64,000 nt of DNA, from contig NZ_JACHJK010000002.1 of NCBI RefSeq assembly GCF_014203595.1, positions 186,001-250,000 of the forward strand, given 5' to 3'. Shown piece by piece: positions 33,243 to 41,533 of this stretch (positions within the stretch are counted from its first letter, which is position 1; each line of letters starts with the position of its first letter). The translations under genes and the position numbers were made by a program. Below the pieces are notes generated by a model that did not search any database, was not told the origin of the DNA, and saw only the letters and a list, made by a program, of their open reading frames with translations. This stretch comes from Streptomyces echinatus (lineage in GTDB: Bacteria > Actinomycetota > Actinomycetes > Streptomycetales > Streptomycetaceae).

Positions 33243-34151
33243 ATGACCAAGTTCGCGCCCGTACCCGACTTCGCCCTGGGCCCGGACATCCCGGAGTCCG
33301 GGTATGCCGTCAGGGACCTGGGCGGCGGTGCCTACTTCGTCACCCAGGGGATGATCAACACGATGTTCGTGGAGACGAACACCGGTGTCGTCCTCGTGGA
33401 CGCCTCACCATTCCTGGGGGACAAACTGCTGGAGGCGATCGAGTCGGTCACCCCCAAGCCCGTCACCCACCTGATCTACAGCCACGCGCACGCCGACCAC
33501 ATCGGGGCAGCTCACCTGCTGAAGCGGGACGACCTGAAGATCATCTCCCATGAGATCACCGGCGAGTTCATCAAGGAGGTCAAGAACGACGACCGGCGCC
33601 CCCTGCCCACCGAGACCTTCAGCGGCCGCCGCAAGGAGATGGACATCGACGGGGTACGGTTCGTCCTCGACTACACGGGAGACTGGCATCAGGCCGGCAA
33701 CCTGTTCATCCACCTGCCGGAGCTGAAGCTCATGGGAGCGATGGACAGCTTCACTCCGAAGAACGCGCCGTTCTTCCGCCTGTACTTCTCCGCACACGTG
33801 CCCGCGTACTTCGACGCCATGGACCAGTTGCTGGAGTACGACTACGAGACCATCGTCACCGGCCATATGGCTCTGCCTGGTACACCCGAGGACGTGGCGA
33901 CGAACCGGGAGTACATCCGGGACCTGCGCGCCGCTGCTTCCGAAGCACTGCGCACAGTCGACATGAGGGAAGCCTCGGCCGCCGCCAAGGTGCCGGCGAA
34001 CAACAAGCAGGCGGAAATCAAGGTCTGGATGGACGCGGTCACCGCCCGCGCGGCCGAACTCATGCCGTCCTGGGAAAAGCGCCTGGGAGGGACCGACATC
34101 TTCCTCTCCGACAACCTCAACGCCACCGCGTGGAGCGTCTTCATCGACTAG
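33243..34151 (+). CDS. Metallo-beta-lactamase-fold hydrolase
   Basis: A protein of 302 residues with AAAGGAG ahead of ATG 33243. The zinc site is complete: SHAHADH (HxHxDH), a later His in TGDWHQAG, and TGHMALPG for the last ligand region. Residues 1-35 (VPDFALGPDIPESGYAVRDL) form an unusual lead-in. An all-helical C-terminal part (residues 215-290) contains EIKVWMDAVTARAAELM and may be a dimerisation segment. It probably hydrolyses an ester, lactone or thioester. Control by the divergent MmyB-type regulator is likely. Confidence 0.88.
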   Translation: MTKFAPVPDFALGPDIPESGYAVRDLGGGAYFVTQGMINTMFVETNTGVVLVDASPFLGDKLLEAIESVTPKPVTHLIYSHAHADHIGAAHLLKRDDLKIISHEITGEFIKEVKNDDRRPLPTETFSGRRKEMDIDGVRFVLDYTGDWHQAGNLFIHLPELKLMGAMDSFTPKNAPFFRLYFSAHVPAYFDAMDQLLEYDYETIVTGHMALPGTPEDVATNREYIRDLRAAASEALRTVDMREASAAAKVPANNKQAEIKVWMDAVTARAAELMPSWEKRLGGTDIFLSDNLNATAWSVFID

Positions 34152-34300
34152 AACGACGCCCTACGAATGAGGGGCGAACCGCTGTGATTGCGTTCGCAGT
34201 CACGCACCAATCGGTGTTCCCGACTCCGGAACATCATCCAGCAGCCACCGCATTGGCATCACCCGCCCTCGGCGTGGGGCGTGAGAAGGAGGGATGCCAC

Positions 34301-35092
34301 ATGCTGCCAGCTACGAGGGTAAAGCAGTTGGCGCAGAGTATCGATCTGGTCGTGGAGGCTGTTCATACTTCACCGGTCGACCAGTACCACAGCCCGACGC
34401 CGTGTTCGGCGTGGACGGTGAAAGACCTCGTCAATCACATCGCCATGATGCTCCTGATGACGAGAGACGCGGGCACCCGCACGGCATCGGATCCGAGCCT
34501 GCTGACCGCGAACCCGGTGCCCCTCCTCGCCGGGCGGCCGGAGTCCGAGTGGGCGTTGCTCGTGGCCGGCAGTGCGGAACCGGCGGCCAGGGCCTGGTCC
34601 GAGCCGGCAGCGTGGGAGGGAGAGGCCAGCCTCGGTGAAGCGCGCATGCCTGCGACCGCGCTCGGCGGGATCCTGATCGCCGAATGCGCCGTCCACGCCT
34701 GGGACACGGCGGCAGCCACCGGACAACGGCTCACCATTCCCGCATCCTTGGCCGAAGCCACGTTCGCGACATACTCGCGTGAAGCACCCCGCATGCGCAG
34801 CCTCGGCCTTCTGGGTACGCAGCACGGTGTGCGACAGGGTCCTGGGGCCGATCTCGTGGTCACCGATGCGGATGGGCGATCTGATGCCGAGGGCCCGCCC
34901 GGTCCGCCATGCGGGCTGGCGGGGGCTGCTGAGACGGCGAGCAAAGCGGTGGCCGACAGCTGCGTAAGCCGTTGCGTGCGCGGTCTTGCAGAGCACGGAA
35001 CGCGGGAAACGGGCGGCGGCGTCGTTGGCAATGTCCATGTTGAACGCAAGGTAGCGGCCACGGCGTCCAGTACTCGCGGCAAGCAGGCCTAG
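34301..35092 (+). CDS. TIGR03086-like metal-binding protein with an aberrant C-terminus
   Basis: A protein of 263 residues from ATG 34301 with GAAGGAGG upstream. Residues 1-170 match the DinB/maleylpyruvate-isomerase-like family: VEAVHTSPVDQYHSPTPCSAW, TVKDLVNHIAMM, and ECAVHAWDTAAATGQ with the metal-binding His residues. After about residue 172 (MRSLGLLGT) the sequence loses family resemblance and becomes low-complexity. The normal short C-terminal motif (about 20-25 residues) appears to have been replaced by read-through into foreign DNA. It may have been truncated by the insertion that left the TniQ-like fragments downstream. Function, if any, is unknown. Confidence 0.6.
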   Translation: MLPATRVKQLAQSIDLVVEAVHTSPVDQYHSPTPCSAWTVKDLVNHIAMMLLMTRDAGTRTASDPSLLTANPVPLLAGRPESEWALLVAGSAEPAARAWSEPAAWEGEASLGEARMPATALGGILIAECAVHAWDTAAATGQRLTIPASLAEATFATYSREAPRMRSLGLLGTQHGVRQGPGADLVVTDADGRSDAEGPPGPPCGLAGAAETASKAVADSCVSRCVRGLAEHGTRETGGGVVGNVHVERKVAATASSTRGKQA

Positions 35093-35787
35093 CGCAAGAG
35101 TGGCTCTCCGCCCACTTCGACGACCTGTTGTCCCACTGGGTGCACCACACCGACTGGAAGGTGCGGCACCTGCGGCGCGTTTCAGCGCTCAAGCTCGCGG
35201 AGATGAGTGGCGGGGGCACCTGGCCCGATTGCGCGAAGACTCTCCGCATCCCGTGGAACACCGCGCAGCAGTCCCTCAAAGTCATCCGGCAGGAGTTGAC
35301 TTCACGGGATCTGTGGTCGGACTTTGAGCGGTCCGTCGAAAGTGTGGCCAGCCAACTGGACCGGGGCACGGATCGTGTTCACTACGGGCGACGCCGGGAG
35401 CTTCTTTCGTCCTGGCAGGTTCCGGCTGGTGACTGGGCCGAACTGTGCCGCGATCTCGAGCAATTCGGCCAGGGGGCCACCTCCCCCACCTCTGACACGG
35501 CGACCGTGCTGATTTGGACTCATGTCACTCAGGGCGATCACCTTCACAGCCCAATGCTCGGCGCCCTGAGGGAATCGGGTTGCAGCACCCAGCGTCTGGT
35601 CGCGTCGATCAACCAGCTCCGCACCCCCGCCAACCGCAAGGGCGGCAAACGCGAGCTTCTGCGCCGTCTCGAAACGTACTCCGACCTCCTCGCCACCGCC
35701 TGCGACCGGGGCGTTGCCTCGTTACAGACTGGCAGCCTCGAAATCGAGGTATCTGCTGCACACCTGCGCAAGGTCAAGTCCCCGTAG
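35044..35787 (+). pseudogene. C-terminal fragment of a TniQ-like protein
   Basis: The frame is open from 35044 to a TAG at 35785-35787. It begins mid-domain with no credible start (only TTG 35128). Recognisable parts are LSHWVHHTDWKVRHLRRVSA, a YGRRRELLSSWQVPAGDW motif resembling the Tyr-x-Arg-Arg-Arg ... Trp element of the C-terminal half of actinobacterial TniQ-family proteins, and VLIWTHVTQGDHLHSP. The zinc-ribbon N-terminal half is missing. It contains a TTA codon (35722-35724). TniQ proteins belong to Tn7/Tn5053-type transposons, so this is a mobile-element relic. The family assignment is from memory. Confidence 0.45.
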
Positions 35788-36036
35788 GAGTGGGCAACGT
35801 ACGCCGGGGTTCGGTGGCAGGTCTTCCGCCGACGCCCCGGGGCGAACGGCGATCACATCCTCGCGCGGTCTCGTGTCGTCGCGTCCGGTACCGACGGAGC
35901 GCCGGAGTAGATCAGGTCTCCGAGTTCGTCTGGGTTGCGGCGGGCTCGATCAAGCGACCGGGGCTGACGCCGACCCCCTCGGCCAGTGCCGGAATCGTGA
36001 CCGTGGCGCTGCAGGCGACGCGATGGTCTGGTCTGG

Positions 36037-36282
36037 TCTCCGCCAGGCAGAGCGGCTCACCGCCCAGTACGGTGCGGACCTCGGCACGGTGCTGACGTGG
36101 GCCGAAGCCACCCAGGCCGATCACCTCCTGTGCCCGCGCCTGACCACCTACTGCGGCGCGGTCAAGCAGCCAAGGACGCCAAGGACACTGATAGAGGAGC
36201 TCTCCCAGTTCTTCACTCCCGGCAACCAGCGGGTAAGCCGCCTCGTGCTCCGGCACCGGATCGCACGCTTAGGTACGGCCGA
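36037..36282 (+). pseudogene. Second, shorter TniQ-like C-terminal fragment
   Basis: A stretch in one frame (RLTAQYGADLGTVLTWAEAT, then QADHLLCPRL and FFTPGNQRVSRLVLRHRI) aligns with the last 80 residues of the preceding fragment: VLxW..xTQxDHL..P, then a TPxN..R..L..R element. It is a second decayed copy of the same domain lying 250 bases further on. There is no start codon or complete domain. The DNA between the two copies (35788-36036) shows nothing recognisable. Confidence 0.35.
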
Positions 36283-36309
36283 GCCTCGTTCCGCCTCCTC
36301 CGCACCCTG

Positions 36310-36680
36310 TTCCTTCTCCGATCATGACCTGGGGGACCAAGATGCCGATAACGTGGTGAGCGACGAAGTCGTGCAGGTCGGCGGCGATCGCCAGGCGCTG
36401 CTGGCGGCGGTTCTCGCTGGCGGCGCGGTGCGGCGGTGGTCGAGGGAGCACAGATAGGCCGCAAGGCCGGCCACCAGACCGATGAAGACCGGGCCGCCGA
36501 CCATGAAGCCGAGGATGCCGCCGTCCTTGAGCGAGTGCGAGGAGCGGACCGGCGTGAACAGCAGGGCGACGCCGTTCAGCGTGCCGCACACTACGGCCCA
36601 CAGCGGCCGGCAGTGTCACATGGCGATGAAGAGCAGGGACAGCAGGATCGCGATCTCGCCCGGGCCGAGGACGTCGGCCA
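36310..36680 (-). pseudogene. Fragment of a histidine kinase (HisKA_3 type)
   Basis: On the minus strand a membrane region (LGFMVGGPVFIGLVAGLAAYL) runs in one frame. It continues, after a frameshift near 36430, in another frame as a HisKA_3 box (AIAADLHDFVAHHVIGILV with the phospho-accepting His). The coding similarity stops right after the box, so the ATPase domain is absent. It is a dead remnant of a DesK/NarL-type sensor kinase. No partner regulator is present. Confidence 0.6.
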
Positions 36681-36886
36681 CCGCCGATTGACACAGATGG
36701 GCGGCGAGGGCGCCCACGGGATCGCGCTGGCGCCGTTCAACATCCCGAACGCCGGCGACCTCAGTATCGGCCGCCGCCTCAGCCCCGCACGGCATAGTTG
36801 CGCTGGCCTGTAGGAATTAGCAGGTCAGCGGACCCAGGACGCAACAGGCCAAGCCCATCGCGCGTCAGGCCAAGCGCTCCGCATAG

Positions 36887-36915
36887 TGCCAACTATCCCG
36901 CTTTTATGCCAACTA
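36887..36915. repeat. Direct repeat TGCCAACTA in an AT-richer patch
   Basis: Two perfect copies of TGCCAACTA (36887-36895 and 36907-36915) are 20 bases apart, two helical turns, in a locally AT-richer 155-base gap between the kinase remnant and the acyl-CoA dehydrogenase gene. They could be a leftover operator of the dead kinase gene or an insertion scar. Nothing else is visible in 36781-36935. Confidence 0.35.
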
Positions 36916-36935
36916 AAAAGCCTCGTCACAGCTCG

Positions 36936-38114
36936 CTAACGCCGTACGCGCGGCATTCCCAGGCCGATCCAGGAGATGATCTCGCGCTGGATCTCGTTGT
37001 TGCCGCCGCCGAAGGTGAAGATGACCGCCGAGCGGTAGCCGCGCTCCAGTTCGCCGTGCAGGACGGCGCCGGCCGAGCCCTCCTTCAGCGGGCCGGCCGC
37101 GGCGACGATCTCCATGAGCCAGGCGTAGGCGTCGCGGCGGGCCTCGGAGCCGTAGACCTTGACCGCCGAGGCGTCCTGCGGGGTGAGCGTGCCGTCCTGG
37201 ACGGCGGCGACCATCTGCCAGTTGAGGAGCTTGAGGGCGTCGAGCCGGACGTGGGTGCGGGCGAGCAGCCGGCGCACCCAGGCGAGGTCGGCCACCCGGC
37301 GGCCGTCGGCGAGCTTCGTCTCGCGTGCCCAGCGCTGCACGTCGTGCAGGGCGCGGATCGCCATGGTGCCGTGGGCGGCGAGGGTGACGCGCTCGTGGTT
37401 GAGCTGGTTGGTGATCAGCCGCCAGCCCCCGTTCTCCTCGCCCACGCGGCGGGAGACGGGGACGCGGATGTTCTCGTAGTAGCTCGCGGTGGTGTCGTGG
37501 GAGGCGAGGGTGCGGATGACCGTGCAGGAGTAACCGGGGTCGGAGGTCGGCACCAGGAGCATGGTGATGCCCTTGTGCGGCGGGGCCTGGGGGGCGGTGC
37601 GCACGGCCAGCCACACCCAGTCCGCCGTGTCGCCGTTGGTCGTCCAGATCTTCTGCCCGTTGACGACGTACTCGTCCCCCTCGCGTACGGCGCGGGTCCT
37701 GAGCGCGGCGAGATCGGTGCCCGCGTCGGGCTCGCTGTAGCCGATCGCGAAGTCGATCTCACCGGCGAGGACGCGGGGCAGGAAGTACGCCTTCTGCTCG
37801 TCGGTGCCGTACCGCATGATCGTCGGCCCGACCGTGTTCAGCGCCATCAGCGGCAGGGGCACGCCGGCCTGCGCGGCCTCGTCGAAGAAGATGAACTGCT
37901 CCATGGCCGTCATCCCGCGTCCGCCGTACTCCTCGGGCCAGCCGACGCCGAGCCAGCCGTCCGCGCCGAGCCGGCGGATGGTCGCGCGGTAGAACCGCTT
38001 CTGCGCGGCCGGGTCGGCGTACCGGGCGTAGGCGTTGTCCGGAACCAGCTCGGCGAAGTAGGCACGCAGCTCTGTGCGCAGCCGCTGCTGCTCGGGCGTG
38101 TGGTCGAGGTGCAC
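36936..38114 (-). CDS. Acyl-CoA dehydrogenase
   Basis: A protein of 392 residues from GTG 38114 (VHLDHTPEQQRLRTELRAYF). Three-domain ACAD fold: the N-terminal helical domain with GWPEEYGGRGMTAMEQ, the FAD-contact strand IGYSEPDAGTDLAALRTRA, the middle beta domain (VVNGQKIWTTNGDTADW) and the C-terminal helical domain ending FGGGNNEIQREIISWIGLGMPR. The sequence resembles the actinobacterial FadE branch that acts on steroid side chains or branched acyl-CoAs more than straight-chain enzymes; the substrate is an inference. It is a stand-alone gene. Confidence 0.9.
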   Translation of the reverse strand: MHLDHTPEQQRLRTELRAYFAELVPDNAYARYADPAAQKRFYRATIRRLGADGWLGVGWPEEYGGRGMTAMEQFIFFDEAAQAGVPLPLMALNTVGPTIMRYGTDEQKAYFLPRVLAGEIDFAIGYSEPDAGTDLAALRTRAVREGDEYVVNGQKIWTTNGDTADWVWLAVRTAPQAPPHKGITMLLVPTSDPGYSCTVIRTLASHDTTASYYENIRVPVSRRVGEENGGWRLITNQLNHERVTLAAHGTMAIRALHDVQRWARETKLADGRRVADLAWVRRLLARTHVRLDALKLLNWQMVAAVQDGTLTPQDASAVKVYGSEARRDAYAWLMEIVAAAGPLKEGSAGAVLHGELERGYRSAVIFTFGGGNNEIQREIISWIGLGMPRVRR

Positions 38115-38240
38115 GGCGCCTCCAGGCTCCCCAAGGGCGGTCCTGACGGCGCACACCGTAGAACGTGTTTCAGAAATTGTGAATGCCGGGGCCGCGGCGA
38201 ATCGGGCTCCCCGGCCCGGCGACCGCCGTCCGGCGGCGGC

Positions 38241-38612
38241 TCACTTGAGCATCTCCAGGAAGTCCGCGCAGGCGTCGGCACAGGTCCGGCAGCTGACCGC
38301 GGCCGACTCGGCGCCGGGATGCTCGTCGAAGGCGCGGGCGCACTCCAGGCAGATCGAGCGGCACCACTCGACCCGGACGCGGATCCCGTCCTCGTCCTGC
38401 CGGTTCTCCTCGCAGAGCACCCGGCAGGTGGCGTCGCACACCTCGGCGCACATGATGCCCAGCCGGCGCACCCGCTCCTGGTGCTCGGTGCCGTCCGGAT
38501 CGACGAGGCTCGCCCTCACGGCACAGGCCCGGGCACACTCCGTGCACGCCTGCGCACAGGTGAAGCGGTCCTCCAGGAACCGGTAGAGCTGCTGGGAAGT
38601 CGGCGATGTCAC
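38241..38612 (-). CDS. Cys-rich four-helix-bundle protein (DUF326/copper-storage-like)
   Basis: A protein of 123 residues with more than a dozen Cys residues at helical spacing: FTCAQACTECARACAVR, MCAEVCDATCRVLC, WCRSICLECARAF and SCRTCADACADF. This CxxxC pattern along four helices is typical of the Csp-like copper-binding family and the former DUF326. It may store or buffer copper(I) or another soft metal in the cytoplasm, as there is no signal peptide. It sits upstream of the acyl-CoA dehydrogenase on the same strand but 126 bases apart. Confidence 0.82.
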   Translation of the reverse strand: MTSPTSQQLYRFLEDRFTCAQACTECARACAVRASLVDPDGTEHQERVRRLGIMCAEVCDATCRVLCEENRQDEDGIRVRVEWCRSICLECARAFDEHPGAESAAVSCRTCADACADFLEMLK

Positions 38613-38732
38613 ACCGTGCGGGTAGCCGGGGCGGGCGGCGACAAACCACCGCCTCGGGGCCTTGTGAAACGACCGGGCCGGAACTCCGGGGGGCCGTCAC
38701 CTCGCATAACCCCCGGTAACCCATAGTGTCCG

Positions 38733-38758
38733 GATTCGTCCGGGTATGGGGTGGGTAT
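38733..38758 (+). promoter_or_regulatory. Sigma-B-like promoter giving a nearly leaderless mRNA
   Basis: GATT (38733-38736), a 16-base spacer and GGGTAT (38753-38758) match the Streptomyces stress-sigma consensus GNNT-N14-16-GGGTAY. Transcription would start about 7 bases after the -10, near 38765, only about 3 bases ahead of ATG 38768. A second GGGTAT at 38742-38747 has no matching -35. Confidence 0.45.
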
Positions 38759-38767
38759 TCCTGTCCT

Positions 38768-39133
38768 ATGAACACCGCATCGATGCAGTTGGCCGCGGCG
38801 AGCGGCCTGATGAGCCTCGTTCTGTTCATCGTGGCCGTGGGCCTCCTCGCGCTGCTCGCCGGCGGCTTCTGGATGACCTCCCGCGTCAAGTCCCAGGAGT
38901 CTCCGCGGCCCCGGCCCGAGGAACAGCCCAAGATGCCGCCGGGCGGACCGGTGCGCGAGGTCCAGGAGAACAGGGAGTCCGCCGAGGTGCCACGGGTCGC
39001 CAAGGGCGAACGCCCACTGACCCCCTACGACCTGACCAACATGGACAGCAAACCGAGCGCGTCGAAGGACCGCCCGCGCTGGAGCAAGGGCTCCAGCGGC
39101 TCCTTCGGCGGCGGCGGACTGGGCGCCCACTGA
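38768..39133 (+). CDS. DUF6479-like small membrane protein
   Basis: A protein of 121 residues from ATG 38768. One N-terminal membrane segment (LMSLVLFIVAVGLLALLAGG) is followed by a charged, Pro-rich cytoplasmic tail (RPRPEEQPKMPPGG, PLTPYDLTNMDSKPS) and a Gly/Ser-rich end. It fits my recollection of the Streptomyces family DUF6479. There is no ribosome-binding site in the expected place, which agrees with a leaderless transcript from the sigma-B-like promoter. Stress-related expression is inferred. Confidence 0.6.
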   Translation: MNTASMQLAAASGLMSLVLFIVAVGLLALLAGGFWMTSRVKSQESPRPRPEEQPKMPPGGPVREVQENRESAEVPRVAKGERPLTPYDLTNMDSKPSASKDRPRWSKGSSGSFGGGGLGAH

Positions 39134-39181
39134 GCCCCTGCCCGTCCGTCTTCGCCGACCCGGCCCGCGCCGGACCGCCGT

Positions 39182-39210
39182 ACGCCCCTAGGGATCGTTC
39201 CGAGGGGCGT
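39182..39210. terminator. Hairpin between convergent DUF6479 and RpiB-like genes
   Basis: ACGCCCCT pairs perfectly with AGGGGCGT, and an inner GGGA/TTCC pairing leaves a 3-base loop. It spans the last codons of the RpiB-like gene and lies 48 bases after the DUF6479 stop, so it could end transcription of the rightward gene. It is partly coding on the other strand. Confidence 0.5.
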
Positions 39211-39643
39211 CCAGGCGGCCGACGCGGGCCATGTTCTGCCGGTCCTCCGGGTCCTGGCTGGGCTCGGCCGTGAACCAGGCGTCGAGGATCTCCGTCAGCA
39301 GCGGACCGGAGGTCAGCCTGAGACTCAGGGCGAGGACATTGGCGTCGTTCCAGCGGCGCGCGCCGTCGGCCGTGCCGGCGTCCGTGCACAGCGCCGCGCG
39401 TACGCCCGGCACCTTGTTGGCCGCGATGGACGCGCCGGTGCCGGTCCAGCAGCACACCACCGCCTGGTCGGCCGCGCCGTCGGCCACGTCCCGGGCGGCG
39501 GCCTCCGAACAGACCGCCCACCCCGCGTCGGCGCCCGGCACCAGCGCGCCGTGCTCGCGGACGTCGTGGCCACGGCGCCGCAGCTCCGCGACCAGGAGGC
39601 GGGCGACGGGTTCGTCCATGTCGGAGGAGACGGAGATCCGCAT
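39188..39643 (-). CDS. RpiB/LacAB-family sugar-phosphate isomerase-like protein
   Basis: A protein of 151 residues from ATG 39643 (MRISVSSDMDEPVARLL). The RpiB fold is recognisable: HDVREHGALVPG, the active-site loop TGTGASIAANKVPGVRA, and RRWNDANVLALSLRL. Canonical RpiB has CGTG at the catalytic loop, where Cys is the base; here it reads CCWTGTG, moving the Cys-Gly relation by one residue. It may act on a sugar phosphate other than ribose-5-phosphate. It stands alone and shares a hairpin terminator with DUF6479. Confidence 0.8.
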   Translation of the reverse strand: MRISVSSDMDEPVARLLVAELRRRGHDVREHGALVPGADAGWAVCSEAAARDVADGAADQAVVCCWTGTGASIAANKVPGVRAALCTDAGTADGARRWNDANVLALSLRLTSGPLLTEILDAWFTAEPSQDPEDRQNMARVGRLDAPRNDP

Positions 39644-39695
39644 GTCAGGAGCGTAGCGCCCGGCCCGCGGGTCTGCCGGGACACCCCGCACATGG

Positions 39696-39719
39696 CGAAC
39701 GGCCCCTGAGGGCCGTTCG
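39696..39719 (-). terminator. Hairpin terminator after the small hydrophilic-protein gene
   Basis: CGAACGGCCC-CTGA-GGGCCGTTCG is a perfect 10-base stem with a tetraloop. It lies 36 bases downstream of the leftward gene ending at 39755 and upstream of the RpiB-like gene, so it insulates the two. Confidence 0.65.
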
Positions 39720-39754
39720 ACAGGCGTCGCGCCCGGTCAGGGGCGGTGGACGGA

Positions 39755-39949
39755 TCAGGGATGGTCGGGCCGCTGGGCCGGCGGCACCCCTCCGCCCTCT
39801 CCCCCGCCCTTGGCGCCCTTGTCCGAGCCGTGCGGGCGGGCGCCCGCGTCCTGGCCGGCCCGCTGGCGGGCCTTCAGCTCGCCGCTGTCCTGCGGGGTGG
39901 CGCCTCCCTTGTCACTGCGCCGCTGTTCGGGCTGCTGCGGATTGGACAT
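39755..39949 (-). CDS. Small hydrophilic, probably disordered protein
   Basis: A protein of 64 residues from ATG 39949 with a strong GGAGGGAG site. Composition is Gly, Pro, Gln, Lys and Arg with almost no hydrophobic residues (MSNPQQPEQRRSDKGGATPQ at the start), so it is likely disordered. I do not recognise a named family, but short hydrophilic proteins of this kind recur near stress genes in streptomycetes. The excellent ribosome site and dedicated hairpin terminator argue that it is real. Confidence 0.6.
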   Translation of the reverse strand: MSNPQQPEQRRSDKGGATPQDSGELKARQRAGQDAGARPHGSDKGAKGGGEGGGVPPAQRPDHP

Positions 39950-40150
39950 GCGCCGGACTCCCTCCGGGTGATGCGTGCTGCGTGCGGGGTCCGGGTTCCC
40001 AGGGCGACGCGGGTGACGCACGCCGGCGGCGGATCGGCGCGCACCGCCGGTGGACCGGTCCACGTCGACGGGTCGGCGGCTGTCGCGGCCGGGCGGTGCG
40101 AGGGGGCCGCGGGGGCGGCCTGGGAGCGGGACCGGCGACGCGGCCGCGGG

Positions 40151-41401
40151 TCAGCACGCGGAGCGGGTCAGCGCGCGGTGGAGGTGTTCGAGGGCGTCCA
40201 GGAGCACCGTGCGGTGGTACCAGCTCAGCCAGGCCGCCGTGTCCGAGGCCAGCAGGGCGAACGCCTCGGACTGCGCGGCGGTCGGCCGGTGGCCGGCGTC
40301 CGGCCAGTGCACGCTGATCACGCCGGTGCACGAGCCGGCGGAGGAGAGCACCGGGACGCTGTGCACGGCACGGGCACCGGTCGCCAGCAGGACACGCCGG
40401 CAGTCGTCGGAGAGCAGCGCGTCCGCGGCGACGTCGGCGACGCCCACCTGCCGGCCCCGGGTGCGGGCCGCCGCGTCGGCGGTGCCCTCGTCCCGGCCCC
40501 GCACGAGCTGGTCCAGGAGCACGTCCGCGCAGCCGTAGTGGGTCTCCAGCATGAGGGCGTTCACGGCCGCGTCCACGAACTGCACGTACCCGGCGGGCGC
40601 CCGGCCGATGGCCAGCGCCTCGTGCAGGACGGCGTCGGTCATCTGCCGCCGGTAGCGGGGGTCCCGGCCGCCACGGGCCAGGATCCGCAGCTGCGGGACG
40701 GGCAGGCAGCGGCGGCCGGGGAACCACACCTCGCCGCTCGGGGGCCGGGCCACCACCACGGCCGAGACGAGGACGCGCAGCGGCACGTTGAACCGCTGCG
40801 AGACCTCGCGCAGCACCCGGAAGGCGCTGCCGGAGTCCGGCAGGCCGTAGCGGACCATGAGCGCGCCCTGCGCCATGCCGATCACCGGCGCGGTGCGCAC
40901 CCGGGCGCGCAGCGCGCGGACCTCCTTGTGCAGGTCCTCGTAGGAGGGCCGCAGCGGGTCCGCCATCTGCGACCGCCAGGCGGGCAGCTCCTCCACCCGG
41001 GAGGCGGCGCGGGCCAGCTCGCGCAGCGCCTCGTCGAGGGTGGCGTACAGCTGGACGCCGGTCAGGCGGGCCAGGTGCACCGCCTCGCGCACCCCGGGCC
41101 GGGCGCGCACGATGATCAGGTCCGGACGTCCGGAGCGGCTCCGCGTCGTCTCGCTGAGCGTACGGAGCACGGCGGCGCCGCCGAGCTGCACGTGGGCCAT
41201 GTCGAGCACGGGGCGCAGCCCGGCGCGGTCCGCCTGCTCCAGGTGTCCGCGCAGCTCCTCCGACCAGGCCCGTACGCCATTGGCGTCCAGGCTGCCGGAC
41301 ATGCGCAGCAGCAGGGCGCCCTCGGCGGGCAGTCCCTCGACGACGGAGGACTCGATGACGAGGCGAGCCGGAGCGGCCGGCCGGCCGGAAGAGGGTTTCA
41401 T
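40151..41401 (-). CDS. STAS-ANTAR-GAF regulatory protein
   Basis: A protein of 416 residues from ATG 41401. Three modules in order: a STAS/anti-anti-sigma-like domain (about residues 15-115, LLLRMSGSLDANGVRAW, RPVLDMAHVQLGGAAVLRTL), an ANTAR RNA-binding domain (about 145-205, ARVRTAPVIGMAQGALM, FRVLREVSQRFNVPLR) and a GAF-like sensor domain (about 250-400, ALLSDDCRRVLLATGARAVHSVPVL). ANTAR domains bind paired hairpins in mRNA to prevent termination; STAS domains switch partner binding by phosphorylation. The Ser/Thr normally phosphorylated in STAS is not obvious here. It is adjacent to another STAS protein gene. The domain order is uncommon. Confidence 0.82.
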   Translation of the reverse strand: MKPSSGRPAAPARLVIESSVVEGLPAEGALLLRMSGSLDANGVRAWSEELRGHLEQADRAGLRPVLDMAHVQLGGAAVLRTLSETTRSRSGRPDLIIVRARPGVREAVHLARLTGVQLYATLDEALRELARAASRVEELPAWRSQMADPLRPSYEDLHKEVRALRARVRTAPVIGMAQGALMVRYGLPDSGSAFRVLREVSQRFNVPLRVLVSAVVVARPPSGEVWFPGRRCLPVPQLRILARGGRDPRYRRQMTDAVLHEALAIGRAPAGYVQFVDAAVNALMLETHYGCADVLLDQLVRGRDEGTADAAARTRGRQVGVADVAADALLSDDCRRVLLATGARAVHSVPVLSSAGSCTGVISVHWPDAGHRPTAAQSEAFALLASDTAAWLSWYHRTVLLDALEHLHRALTRSAC

Positions 41402-41533
41402 CGCATCACCCAGACAGGACGTCCCGAAGAAGTGGCTCGGCCCCTTCCTGACCTTGGCACCACCTTGCACGGTAGGCGGCCCGCCCTCAACCGCACCATC
41501 CACCGCGCCGGGCGGCGACGGCGCGTCCGGCGG

